Shown in pieces: positions 1 to 6,255 of a DNA stretch of 6,662 bases (positions are counted from its first letter, which is position 1; every line of letters begins with the position of its first letter). Below the pieces are notes generated by a model. It saw only the letters and a list, made by a program, of their open reading frames with translations, made no database searches and was not told where the DNA came from. This stretch comes from Clostridiaceae bacterium (GTDB lineage Bacteria > Bacillota_A > Clostridia > Acetivibrionales > Acetivibrionaceae): assembly GCA_012513545.1 (NCBI GenBank), contig JAAZCB010001181.1, positions 1 to 6,662 on the forward strand. The letters run 5' to 3'. The translations under genes were made by a program, and so were the position numbers.

Positions 1-143
1 ACCCGTCCTTCCGCTGTCCGTTGGTTCTCGTCCCATTGCTGCTCAATATGGATCAGTGCCCACTGCCGTTCACAAAAGGCAATGTGCTGGAGACCGGACA
101 GGGGGAGAAGCTGGTCTTCCTGATAAATTCTAGAGTAATTCAA
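1..143 (-). CDS. cas4: CRISPR-associated Cas4 nuclease (type I-C), N-terminal 47 codons only
   Basis: Cas4 is an iron-sulfur, RecB-like nuclease that works with Cas1-Cas2 to trim and orient PAM-containing prespacers. The visible protein reads [10 protein letters not shown] then [37 protein letters not shown]. This is the hallmark Cas4 start, with Cys24 in FCxRQ as the first iron-sulfur ligand. The gene runs off the left edge; the family is usually about 200-220 residues, so about three quarters is missing, including the RecB catalytic motifs. The start is nearly forced: an in-frame TGA lies at 152-150, and the only usual start codon between it and the conserved sequence is TTG at 143-141. An AAGGTG ribosome binding site lies 9 nt upstream. 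That start overlaps the end of cas7 by 14 nt, suggesting translational coupling. Its place after cas7 is the normal I-C order. Confidence 0.93.
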   Translation of the reverse strand, partial: MNYSRIYQEDQLLPLSGLQHIAFCERQWALIHIEQQWDENQRTAEGR

Positions 144-1041
144 GAACTTTCACACCTTGAGGAATTGTATCTTCATTAATAGAAATCTTATAATCGCTGA
201 AATCTCTTGCCGGTTTGTTTTCATCGATTTTATGAGCAGTAACAGCATCAAACAATTTCTGAACAGGAGCATTCCCCATCTTGGATTCATGCTCAAATAT
301 GATAAGTTTTCTAGTTCCCATCAATCCTCTTGCGGCTGAGCGGTCATGTTCAAACATATTCTGAAGAGTTTCCCAAAGAAGCTCCAAATCATCGGTCGAA
401 AAACCGGTCTGATTGGCAAGCGGTGCTGAGACAAAGCCATGTGCACGATAAAGACCATATGGCACGGTAAATTTACGGCCCATGGTACGATTGTCGCCGC
501 CCTGTTTCTCGGCTTCTGCCTCAGTAGCAACCGCCATTCGAGTGATACTATGTTCCAAGGCAACAATAGGATCTACAGAACGTCCAAAGGTAAATTGTAC
601 AGGACCGCGAACCTGTCCAGCATTTGCTCCGGTTGATAACACAGCACCAAAAGTTCTTATATCATAAAAATTTTTACACATAAACATTTTAGCCTGATCG
701 ATTTCTTTACCCTGGCCTTGACCGGCTTTATTGCGTTTTTTGCCATCGGCTGATGCAGCTGTCAAATCAATGCCTAAACTGATATATGCCTCATCAATCC
801 TGTTATTTAAAATTGCTTTTTCCTTAATAAAAATAGCATGAGGAGGTTTTTCCTCATTCTTTAAAGCAACGTAATTTCTTACCTTTCTTTTCAGACATAC
901 GTCCGTAACTAATCCATGACCTGATTCTGCATCTACCCGTGGCAGATTGCCGGCATCTGGATCCCCATTGGGATTCCCGTCTTTAATATCAAAGTACAAT
1001 ATAAAGTCATACCTGTTCTGAATATCATTTACATTACTCAT
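130..1041 (-). CDS. cas7: Cas7 (Csd2 family), type I-C Cascade backbone protein
   Basis: This 303-residue protein matches the Cas7/Csd2 family in length and sequence. Cas7 polymerises along the crRNA spacer and forms the Cascade filament. Visible family blocks are the N-terminal RRM-like strand with [12 protein letters not shown] (residues 18-29), the [15 protein letters not shown] block (44-58), [13 protein letters not shown] (126-138) followed by [10 protein letters not shown] (141-150), and the C-terminal [11 protein letters not shown] (229-239). The start is ATG at 1041 with a purine-rich GAGAGGAAG site 9 nt upstream. The gene follows cas8c after 23 nt and its last 14 nt overlap the cas4 start. 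No frameshift or missing block is seen. Confidence 0.97.
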   Translation of the reverse strand: MSNVNDIQNRYDFILYFDIKDGNPNGDPDAGNLPRVDAESGHGLVTDVCLKRKVRNYVALKNEEKPPHAIFIKEKAILNNRIDEAYISLGIDLTAASADGKKRNKAGQGQGKEIDQAKMFMCKNFYDIRTFGAVLSTGANAGQVRGPVQFTFGRSVDPIVALEHSITRMAVATEAEAEKQGGDNRTMGRKFTVPYGLYRAHGFVSAPLANQTGFSTDDLELLWETLQNMFEHDRSAARGLMGTRKLIIFEHESKMGNAPVQKLFDAVTAHKIDENKPARDFSDYKISINEDTIPQGVKVLELL

Positions 1042-1064
1042 GTTCTCACTCTTCCTCTCTATCT

Positions 1065-1439
1065 TTAATTGTTTTCTTCGGTCTCAGCCTTATAAGATGT
1101 AAAAAATGCTTGTCTTTGATGATAATAACCAATCGCAAAGCGACCCTGTTCATGCAAATCCAGATGAGCGGGGAAGTCTGTTAGATGGCTCATTATTTCA
1201 CCGAGCAGCCGTTCAAAATTTATAACCCGTCCTCTGTTGTCCATTTTGGCAAGATGATGATTTTTAAGTCTGAGCAAATTAGTAAATACGGTTACTGGTG
1301 TAGCGCAGGCAGCCCCATAGTACCTTTCTCTGATAGTTGCATTCAGACTCGGATTCGCTTCTTCCTGAATCTTTTCCAGAACAGCAAATAGTCTGCCTAA
1401 CTGGTAACCAATAGACGGTTGATTCTTATCCAATTCCAT
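1065..1439 (-). CDS. cas11c: Cas11c, type I-C small subunit from an internal start in cas8c
   Basis: Type I-C systems lack a separate small-subunit gene. In characterised I-C systems the C-terminal part of cas8c is translated separately as Cas11c, which stabilises the displaced DNA strand in Cascade. Here codon 459 of cas8c is ATG (1439-1437), in frame, and begins [20 protein letters not shown]. This gives a 124-residue product, close to the roughly 120 residues known for Cas11c. The start is preceded by a perfect AAGGAGGT site with a 4-nt gap, stronger than the sites of most genes in the operon. The sequence is mostly helical with no obvious motif. That the internal product is made is inferred from this site and from known I-C biology. 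Confidence 0.82.
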   Translation of the reverse strand: MELDKNQPSIGYQLGRLFAVLEKIQEEANPSLNATIRERYYGAACATPVTVFTNLLRLKNHHLAKMDNRGRVINFERLLGEIMSHLTDFPAHLDLHEQGRFAIGYYHQRQAFFTSYKAETEENN

Positions 1440-2813
1440 ACTTACCTCCTTATGATTTGTGTTGGGATAAAACTGATAATAGCGGTTTAAATATGCTTTT
1501 ATTAAAGCTGCCCGAACTGGTTTAACCCGGCCTTCAGTGTCACTTTTGATTCTGCGCAGACACGCCTGTAATAAAGTTGCTGGGTAAGGGGTCCCATCCA
1601 GTATCGAACGCATAAATTCACCGGAAAGATTAGGAGGGATATTCTCACTCTTATCTTGTGTGGAGATATTCAACAGAATGCGCCAAATAGAATAAAACTC
1701 TGGTTCTTTTGGTGATTTTACAATGGCAAAGTCGTCGAAATACTGTTTGATGCGGGATGCAAAATCTGATATTTTTCCTACCTGCCAAAACCGTACTGAT
1801 ATGCGTGCAGCGTTGGGAGCAAGTCCGAGTATATAAAAATTGGTATCACCGTCCTCTTCAACAAAAGCACCGGTATTAAGTGATTCGTACAATGATTTAA
1901 TTTTTTGCGTTCCTGCAGCAGGGTCGTCCTTATTAGGCTCTTTAAAAAAGAAGGAAAATTCGTTTTCAAATGAAGTCTTTTTCTCTGACCAGAAAACAGT
2001 AGAAGCATCGCCAATTTGAATGCGTTGATTTGGAGATTTAAGTAACGTATTAAGCGCTGTTACATATGAAAATTCTGTTGATTTTATTATTGGTGCATTA
2101 TATCCCTGCTCTTTTCCATATGAGTCATACCCACTGTTTTTTTGAAAACCAACTAAACATTTTGTATCTTTATCAATTGGAGTTCTTCCATGAGTACGAG
2201 CAATTATTCCGCTTTCACCTGTCACTAAACAATATCCTGTTTTTCCTGAACTCTCTTCATCATCTCCACTTAACCTAAGGCTTTTTTTAACATAATCCTT
2301 AACTGTATTTCTGCATGGAACAGGTATATCGTTAATTAATTTAAAAGACATATTACATTGAGTAGCTCTTAAACATTCCGTAACCATGGGAGAAGCTTTT
2401 GCTTTTTCAACCTCATTATTTTTATAAAACTGAATCATGGCTCTTACTCCGGCATCTTCTAATAAATCTTCCGGAAGTCGTTTAAGCGAATCTAACCAAG
2501 TTTGATGCTGCTTAGATGATTTATTATCGCTGACAGGAAGACCGAGAACATAACCGATGTGATCCCAAAGGAGGAATGTTGTTTCATAACTTTTACTACC
2601 GCTTCTCCCTTTTGACCTTGGAAGCAGAAATGACTTTCCTACTAATTTGTTCCCAATCATTTCTCTAGTATCCTCAATGTTTATGAAATCACCATTTTCA
2701 TTAATAACAATTAGAAATTGTAATTCCTTTTTTTCAAATCCTTCTGGTGCTATATCACTGTCTGCTTCTTCAACCCTCCGGTCATAATACTCTTTTAAAG
2801 CCTGTAATATCAT
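1065..2813 (-). CDS. cas8c: Cas8c (Csd1 family), type I-C Cascade large subunit
   Basis: This 582-residue protein is the usual size for Cas8c/Csd1. In Cascade the large subunit reads the PAM, opens the target DNA and recruits Cas3. The N terminus ([12 protein letters not shown], then [10 protein letters not shown] and [13 protein letters not shown]) and later blocks such as [12 protein letters not shown] (63-74), CLVTGE (195-200), [10 protein letters not shown] (334-343) and [11 protein letters not shown] (473-483) are typical. The ATG at 2813 overlaps the cas5c stop as ATGA, giving a 4-nt overlap. A purine-rich GGGAGGTGGAG lies just upstream inside cas5c. The C-terminal 124 residues are probably also made separately as Cas11c. 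The first two thirds of the gene are visibly AT-richer than cas5c and cas7. No internal stop or frameshift is seen. Confidence 0.97.
   Translation of the reverse strand: MILQALKEYYDRRVEEADSDIAPEGFEKKELQFLIVINENGDFINIEDTREMIGNKLVGKSFLLPRSKGRSGSKSYETTFLLWDHIGYVLGLPVSDNKSSKQHQTWLDSLKRLPEDLLEDAGVRAMIQFYKNNEVEKAKASPMVTECLRATQCNMSFKLINDIPVPCRNTVKDYVKKSLRLSGDDEESSGKTGYCLVTGESGIIARTHGRTPIDKDTKCLVGFQKNSGYDSYGKEQGYNAPIIKSTEFSYVTALNTLLKSPNQRIQIGDASTVFWSEKKTSFENEFSFFFKEPNKDDPAAGTQKIKSLYESLNTGAFVEEDGDTNFYILGLAPNAARISVRFWQVGKISDFASRIKQYFDDFAIVKSPKEPEFYSIWRILLNISTQDKSENIPPNLSGEFMRSILDGTPYPATLLQACLRRIKSDTEGRVKPVRAALIKAYLNRYYQFYPNTNHKEVSMELDKNQPSIGYQLGRLFAVLEKIQEEANPSLNATIRERYYGAACATPVTVFTNLLRLKNHHLAKMDNRGRVINFERLLGEIMSHLTDFPAHLDLHEQGRFAIGYYHQRQAFFTSYKAETEENN
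1444..1451 (-). promoter_or_regulatory. Internal ribosome binding site for cas11c
   Basis: The minus strand reads AAGGAGGT here, inside the cas8c coding sequence, followed by AAGT and then an in-frame ATG. Spacing from AGGAGG to ATG is 5 nt. Its strength within a coding region marks an internal translation start. Confidence 0.82.
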
Positions 2814-3544
2814 CCTCTAATCTCCACCTCCCTTCGATCAGTATTAATAACTCCATTTTCAATTCTGGCACGGAAAAACATGGGACTGGGATCATTGATA
2901 TTTTCTTCGAAATTCATGTCATACAGCATGTAGCCCAGATCCTTGGTCTCCTTAATTGGCTCAGCCGGGTCTGCTTGTTGATCAACTAATCGAAAATCAC
3001 AGGCAAATTCGCGGCAGCCTAAATAAGGCCGGTGAAAGCACTGACCTTTTTTAGCGCGTCGTTCGAACATGGCAGCATACTTGGCAGCTGACTCGTCTTT
3101 TTTTGTATTTTCCTTCTCTTCTTGCTGGTCAGCCCAGACTTCCGTTGAAACTGATTGATTTGTTTTGCGTTCATGTGGTGGAATAAACTCAAAATACCCA
3201 TAAATCCGATATCTGACATCTCTTAGGAATAGCCCAGCCCTCTGCTGGCGTTCATCCTCAATAAACAGTCCCATTGGCGCCCCAAGTACTCCTTCCATCT
3301 GCTTGGCTGTGGGGGCAGGTATAATTTTACCAACTTCATTTCGTCTAACGGAGATCCATTTGATTGGATTAAGCACCTCGATTTTGGTTACATTCCATCG
3401 AATCGCTGGTTTCCATAAAATCGCTTCGAAAATTGCTCGTGCTGCTGATGGAGTCATTACATCGTAGCTCACTCGCTCAACCTTCATTTCGGGACGGGTA
3501 AAACAGGCATAATCCCCCCAGACTTCTAAACACCAGTTATGCAA
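2810..3544 (-). CDS. cas5: Cas5c (Cas5d), type I-C crRNA-processing endoribonuclease and Cascade subunit
   Basis: In type I-C there is no Cas6; Cas5c cuts pre-crRNA at the base of the repeat hairpin and caps the 5' handle in Cascade. The 244-residue protein has the typical WGDYACFTRPEMKVERVSYD (9-28), MTPSAARAI (30-38), VRRNEVG (66-72), QRAGLFLRDVRY (101-112) and GQCFHRPYLGCREF (167-180). Catalytic positions defined in the Bacillus halodurans protein (Tyr46, Lys116, His117) align here with Leu43 (in ILWKP), Lys155 and Tyr156. So the lysine is kept and the other two differ. The start is TTG at 3544: an in-frame TGA lies just upstream (3552-3550), the next residues are the conserved N terminus, and AGGAG sits 10 nt before. 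It follows cas3 after 17 nt and overlaps cas8c by 4 nt. Confidence 0.96.
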   Translation of the reverse strand: MHNWCLEVWGDYACFTRPEMKVERVSYDVMTPSAARAIFEAILWKPAIRWNVTKIEVLNPIKWISVRRNEVGKIIPAPTAKQMEGVLGAPMGLFIEDERQQRAGLFLRDVRYRIYGYFEFIPPHERKTNQSVSTEVWADQQEEKENTKKDESAAKYAAMFERRAKKGQCFHRPYLGCREFACDFRLVDQQADPAEPIKETKDLGYMLYDMNFEENINDPSPMFFRARIENGVINTDRREVEIRG

Positions 3545-3561
3545 CTTTAATCAACTCCTTT

Positions 3562-5805
3562 CTAAAAAATATAGCTTTCAGGTTCAAATGAGGTATCAAT
3601 CAATAGACCTATCTCATTGGAATACTCACTGCTTGATGTAGTGGCAAAAATATTAGGCTGAATTTCTTCTAGAGACCCTCGTTTGAGCATTTGATAGAAA
3701 ATATCATTAAAGACATTCACTGAGTACCTCTGCAATCTCCTCAGCAGCCAACGGTCAGGGCCTTTCCATTTTAGCTGATCAATCAATTTATCTCCTTCAC
3801 CGTAGCGGACAAAAACTGTTTTTATTTGTGAATCATCAATAATTTTGAATCTATCAGCAGCGGTTCTGAAAAAAATACTAAACTCCTGTGGATCATTTTT
3901 ATTTGGATCTAATAACTGAACAATATTTTTTGAGTCAAGCGAATGGGCTTTCCAATATAAATCTGCAAAATATTTTTCAAAGGTATGATATGCAAGGGGA
4001 TCGGTTTGACTAACCATTATATCAACAGCCGTATCCGCAGCTTTGCGTAGAATGCCTGGCGGAGCTTTCCTCGGCGGGATAAAAACTTTTACTTTACCCA
4101 TATCAGGCATTTTCCCTTCTCTGTTACAACGCCCAGCTGCTTGAGCAATTGAATCCAAACCAGCCATAGCTCTATATACTACCGGGAAATCAAGATCAAC
4201 TCCTGCTTCAACCAATTGGGTACTGATAACTCTCACTGTTTCATCTTGATTCAGCTTTTCTTTGATTTTTTTGATTATTTCACTTCGATGCTGTCCACAC
4301 ATCAAAGCTGATAGATGATACGTTCCTTTCGGCATCAAATTGTGTAATTCACGACAACTTTTGCGATCGGATACGATACACAAAACCTGCTTTAAAGAAG
4401 ATAATTCTTCCGCGATCTGTTCCCAATTTGATGTGACTTTAATATCTTCAGGAAAGCAAACTTCGTTTCTCTTAAGTAATTGATATAACCTTATTACTTC
4501 ATTTTCATCGCCCATTATTTCCCGGACATTTTTTAAACCTTTGAATTGTTCTCCATTGGTAATTCGATTTTCAAATGCTGGTTGAGTGGCGGTCGAAATA
4601 ACAAAGCTCACATGATAATGATCTGCCAATAACTGCATGGTTTCAAGAATTGGTTCCAAATACTCCACCGGCAGTAATTGTGCTTCATCCAAAATAACGA
4701 CCGAGCGACAAATATTGTGAAGTTTGCGGCAACGACTTGTTTTTGCAGCGAATAATGATTCAAAGAATTGAACTGTGGTAGTAACAATGATTGGTGCATC
4801 CCAATTCTCAGCAGCCAACCTGGATTTTGGAGTTAAATCTTCAATGTCTATACTGGAATGATGTTCCACAACCTGATCATCGCCAACTGCGGCTCGGAAT
4901 ACATCTGCATTTTGTTCGATGATACTTGTATACGGAACAACATAAATAATACGGTCAAGCTTATGCTTTTTCGCATGTTCTAAACCAAATGCCAATGTTG
5001 AAAGCGTTTTCCCCCCACCGGTTGGAACAGATAGCGAAAATATGCCCTGAGCTTCGTTCGCCATTTGCACGCATTTGTTTCTTATACCCGTTCTGATTTT
5101 ATTTACATCTGTTTCCTTTGCGCCCTGCTCTAAGCTAACTATGTATTGATTAAACCTTTTGAGCAGTTTCTCAATTGTGCAATAGTTCCCCCGCTGCTCC
5201 ATTTTATCCTGATCCATATATGCTTCCGTATCCAAAAAATCCGCGTCAACCACACAGGAATAGAGCATTCTTATCCATAGAGATAAGTCAAGACCGGGGG
5301 TAAATTCCCAGGGAGTCTGCAACGGCGGAGCCGATCGCAAGATATCAGCCAACGACATATCGATCTCTTTCCAATCTTTGACCCGCGCCTCCTGAAACTC
5401 TAGGGAAGCTAACCCGGACCCTTCCGCCGGCGACCAATCCGGTAATCCCGCATGGTGACCTGCAATGCAATAGGCCAGGATTCTCCCGATTTCATTACCA
5501 AATATTTCTTCAACCAACTTCGCTCCCTGAATAGCATGAGGCATTTTACCCGGTTTACCTTCCAAATGAGCATCTTCGTCATAGCCATAGCCGCTTTTAT
5601 CTTTGAGATACTTCTGCCAGACTGCCCTTCCTTTACCGATGTCGTGAGCAAGACCCAATACCTTCCCCCAAGCGGCTGAAGTAAATTTGTATGCGTTATC
5701 CCGCGTTATTAGGGACGTACCTTCAAGATGTTTGATAAGGCTTTGCGGCGAAGCCCAAGTCCCATCTTCATTTCTACGTACATGGGCGATCATCTCTTTA
5801 TCCAA
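3562..5805 (-). CDS. cas3: Cas3, HD nuclease-helicase effector of type I-C
   Basis: This 747-residue protein is recruited by target-bound Cascade and unwinds and degrades DNA. The HD nuclease domain is N-terminal: His26, AHDIGK with His54-Asp55, His90 in MPHAIQGAK, GHHAG (116-120), and Asp188 in VDADFLDTE. The superfamily 2 helicase follows: PTGGGKT Walker A (261-267), DEAQ (373-376), STATQP (404-409), STQLVEAGVDLDFP (528-541) and QAAGRCNREG (555-564). All expected catalytic residues are present, so it should be active. The start is TTG at 5805: GGGAGGGG lies 6 nt upstream, and an in-frame TAA (5823-5821) rules out a longer form. An ATG four codons in is too far from that site. It is the first gene of the operon, transcribed from the promoter at 5830-5858. 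Confidence 0.97.
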   Translation of the reverse strand: MDKEMIAHVRRNEDGTWASPQSLIKHLEGTSLITRDNAYKFTSAAWGKVLGLAHDIGKGRAVWQKYLKDKSGYGYDEDAHLEGKPGKMPHAIQGAKLVEEIFGNEIGRILAYCIAGHHAGLPDWSPAEGSGLASLEFQEARVKDWKEIDMSLADILRSAPPLQTPWEFTPGLDLSLWIRMLYSCVVDADFLDTEAYMDQDKMEQRGNYCTIEKLLKRFNQYIVSLEQGAKETDVNKIRTGIRNKCVQMANEAQGIFSLSVPTGGGKTLSTLAFGLEHAKKHKLDRIIYVVPYTSIIEQNADVFRAAVGDDQVVEHHSSIDIEDLTPKSRLAAENWDAPIIVTTTVQFFESLFAAKTSRCRKLHNICRSVVILDEAQLLPVEYLEPILETMQLLADHYHVSFVISTATQPAFENRITNGEQFKGLKNVREIMGDENEVIRLYQLLKRNEVCFPEDIKVTSNWEQIAEELSSLKQVLCIVSDRKSCRELHNLMPKGTYHLSALMCGQHRSEIIKKIKEKLNQDETVRVISTQLVEAGVDLDFPVVYRAMAGLDSIAQAAGRCNREGKMPDMGKVKVFIPPRKAPPGILRKAADTAVDIMVSQTDPLAYHTFEKYFADLYWKAHSLDSKNIVQLLDPNKNDPQEFSIFFRTAADRFKIIDDSQIKTVFVRYGEGDKLIDQLKWKGPDRWLLRRLQRYSVNVFNDIFYQMLKRGSLEEIQPNIFATTSSSEYSNEIGLLIDTSFEPESYIF

Positions 5806-5811
5806 AGCGCA

Positions 5812-5819
5812 CCCCTCCC
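5812..5819 (-). promoter_or_regulatory. Ribosome binding site that fixes the cas3 TTG start
   Basis: The minus strand reads GGGAGGGG, with the GGAGG core 8 nt before the TTG at 5805-5803. The ATG at codon 5 would be about 20 nt away, so the site selects TTG. Confidence 0.8.
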
Positions 5820-5829
5820 GTTACTTCCC

Positions 5830-5858
5830 ATTATATCCCTTGTTTGTATACTTTTCCA
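5830..5858 (-). promoter_or_regulatory. Candidate sigma-A promoter of the cas operon
   Basis: On the minus strand a perfect TATAAT (5835-5830) is preceded, after exactly 17 bp, by TGGAAA (5858-5853), which matches TTGACA at 4 of 6 positions. The predicted start of transcription is near 5823, leaving a short leader of about 18 nt that contains the cas3 ribosome binding site. This is the best promoter match directly upstream of cas3. Transcription from the farther promoter at 6021-6046 could also run into the operon. Confidence 0.65.
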
Positions 5859-5905
5859 TCATATGTGATTCAATTCTATAATTTGCTCCAATTTTTATGA
5901 AATAA

Positions 5906-5945
5906 GTTAAGAATGGAGATACAAATGATTGTATCTCCATCTTAA
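5906..5945 (-). repeat. Long hairpin, likely divergent second repeat (psi-R2) of the mini-CRISPR unit
   Basis: ATGGAGATACAA (5913-5924) and TTGTATCTCCAT (5929-5940) form a perfect 12-bp stem with the 4-nt loop ATGA. TTAAG (5907-5911) and CTTAA (5941-5945) extend it by 5 bp past a single bulged base. Read on the minus strand it shares AGATA, TGTATCT and a final AAC with the repeat at 5977-6011, in the same order and over about the same length. It sits 36 nt downstream of that repeat, a normal I-C spacer distance. I read it as a repeat that kept its 3' stem-loop and lost the handle. It could instead be a weak terminator (U-rich tail TTCTTAACTTATTTC on the minus strand) or an operator. Confidence 0.5.
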
Positions 5946-5947
5946 TA

Positions 5948-5976
5948 AATACCTTTACAAAATAAACTATTTAAAC
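5948..5976 (-). repeat. Spacer-like segment, inverted copy of 6059-6084
   Basis: Read on the minus strand from the repeat/spacer junction, this begins GTTTAAATAGTT and continues TATTTTGTAAAGG. The plus strand at 6059-6084 carries the same first 12 bases, then ATTTGTAATGTATT. Lining them up needs three single-base gaps and one mismatch over 26 bases. It is either the guide part of a crRNA-like RNA and its target, or the two arms of an imperfect inverted repeat. Confidence 0.7.
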
Positions 5977-6011
5977 GTTTCAATCCACAGATACATGAAT
6001 AAATATCTGAC
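5977..6011 (-). CRISPR. Solitary type I-C-like CRISPR repeat (psi-R1)
   Basis: On the minus strand the element starts with GTC, then AGATA, a 10-nt loop region and TATCTG, and ends GTGGATTGAAAC. CAGATA (6009-6004) pairs with TATCTG (5993-5988) in a 6-bp stem. The 11 nt after the stem, TGGATTGAAAC, match the known I-C 5' handle (TGGATTGAAAT in Bacillus halodurans) at all but the last base. At 35 nt it is a little longer than the usual 32, and its stem is AU-rich rather than GC-rich. No further copy with the full 3' end exists in the window, so this is not a normal array. Confidence 0.68.
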
Positions 6012-6020
6012 ACAAACAAC

Positions 6021-6046
6021 TTTATACTATAAGAATTTAATTGTCA
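6021..6046 (-). promoter_or_regulatory. Candidate promoter of the crRNA-like RNA
   Basis: The minus strand has a perfect TTGACA (6046-6041), then 15 bp, then TATAAA (6026-6021). Transcription would start near 6014-6012, almost exactly at the first base of the solitary repeat. The 15-bp spacing is shorter than the optimal 17, which lowers confidence; an overlapping TATAGT is too close to the -35 to be better. It points the same way as cas3, so it could also act as a second, distal promoter for the operon. Confidence 0.5.
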
Positions 6047-6058
6047 ATTTTTATTTTT

Positions 6059-6084
6059 GTTTAAATAGTTATTTGTAATGTATT
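6059..6084 (+). repeat. Protospacer-like match to the mini-CRISPR spacer segment
   Basis: GTTTAAATAGTT here is identical to the first 12 bases of the spacer-like segment, the end that acts as the seed in type I Cascade. The match goes on with single-base gaps. The three bases before it are TTT, one base from the common I-C PAM TTC. It lies 12 bp upstream of the -35 box of the crRNA-like RNA promoter, so bound Cascade could touch that promoter or a plus-strand promoter in this AT-rich stretch. No clear plus-strand promoter is visible. Confidence 0.55.
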
Positions 6085-6143
6085 AAATAAAAACAATTGA
6101 TTTGTTGGAATTTCAATGTTAGAATTATGAAAAATAATAAATC

Positions 6144-6158
6144 TTAATTTCAAATTAA
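6144..6158. repeat. AT-rich palindrome
   Basis: TTAATTT and AAATTAA flank a single C, a perfect 7-1-7 palindrome. It could be an operator or chance in AT-rich DNA. Nothing else in the 6090-6172 stretch can be supported; two plus-strand micro-ORFs there (4 and 6 codons) lack clear ribosome binding sites. Confidence 0.3.
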
Positions 6159-6211
6159 AATTCCTGCGAAACGAAAACAGGACTTTAATGTTTGCCCATT
6201 AAAGTCCTGCG
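6154..6211 (-). repeat. Repeated CGCAGGA-TTTAAT motif
   Basis: On the minus strand, CGCAGGACTTTAAT (6211-6198) and CGCAGGAATTTTAAT (6168-6154) are near-identical direct repeats differing by one gap and one base. An inverted third copy, CAGGACTTTAAT (6178-6189), forms the other arm of the terminator hairpin. This may be part of a genome-wide intergenic repeat family, which only a genome search could show. Confidence 0.4.
6173..6209 (-). terminator. Rho-independent terminator, minus strand
   Basis: CAGGACTTTAATG (6178-6190) and CATTAAAGTCCTG (6197-6209) form a perfect 13-bp stem with a 6-nt loop. On the minus strand the stem is followed at once by TTTTCGTTTCG. The plus strand has no U-run after the stem, so it works for leftward transcription only. 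It would stop the transcript from the promoter at 6256-6284 and shield the mini-CRISPR and cas operon from read-through. Confidence 0.75.
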
Positions 6212-6250
6212 GTGGTAGCAACTGAGTAAACAGTTACCATATCTATATCA
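6173..6250 (-). ncRNA. Candidate small RNA of about 75-80 nt
   Basis: A good promoter (6284-6256) and an intrinsic terminator (6209-6173) enclose only about 78 nt on the minus strand, with no recognisable gene. The transcript would carry a first hairpin, GGTA/ACTG pairing with CAGTTACC sense across 6212-6239 with a 3-nt bulge, then the terminator hairpin. The coding content is tiny: ATG-ATA-TAG right at the predicted 5' end, and a 13-codon frame from ATG at 6240-6238 to TAA inside the terminator, neither with a ribosome binding site. It could be a regulatory RNA, an attenuator leftover, or an RNA toxin tied to the crRNA-like unit. I do not recognise the family. Confidence 0.4.
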
Positions 6251-6255
6251 TTGTG

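Larger units (their letters stand above)
5906..6013 (-). ncRNA. Candidate crRNA-like regulatory RNA (degenerate one-spacer mini-CRISPR, CreA/CreR-like)
   Basis: The unit consists of a repeat with an intact stem and 5' handle (6011-5977), a 36-nt spacer-like segment (5976-5941) and a hairpin in the place of a second repeat (5940-5906). A promoter at 6046-6021 would start transcription at about the first base of the repeat. Cas5c cutting at the stem base would leave TGGATTGAAAC as an 11-nt handle, as for ordinary I-C crRNAs. CreA and CreR guides in other type I systems have this form: two diverged repeats around one segment that only partly pairs with a promoter, so Cascade binds without Cas3 degradation. 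The position next to the cas promoter fits. The main alternative is a dead remnant of a CRISPR array. Function is inferred; the layout is seen. Confidence 0.5.

Noticed and set aside
157..5881. Several 60-80 codon reading frames opposite to or out of frame with the cas genes
   Set aside because: They lie wholly or mostly within well-supported cas genes, give low-complexity or unfamiliar products and lack ribosome binding sites.
5977..6084. A regular CRISPR array in the intergenic region
   Set aside because: Only one element has the full repeat 3' end; the second is a hairpin with a changed sequence, and there are no further spacers.
5948..6084. A small transposable element (MITE) bounded by the inverted repeat
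   Set aside because: No target-site duplication is evident next to the arms, and the arms differ by gaps. Not excluded, but the crRNA-like layout explains more of the structure.
6116..6147. Plus-strand micro-ORFs of 4 and 6 codons (M-L-E-L and M-K-N-N-K-S)
   Set aside because: Very short, AT-rich, weak or no ribosome binding sites and no promoter of note; expected by chance.
6205..6225. GCGGTGGTAGC resembles the T-box motif GGTGGNACCGCG
   Set aside because: No specifier stem, AG-bulge or other T-box leader elements are visible upstream, no aminoacyl-tRNA synthetase or amino acid gene follows, and the terminator next to it works on the other strand.
6240..6251. ATG-ATA-TAG as a CreT-type tRNA-sequestering mini-ORF
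   Set aside because: A single rare codon, no ribosome binding site, and no guide match in its promoter; kept only as a hypothesis in the small RNA finding.
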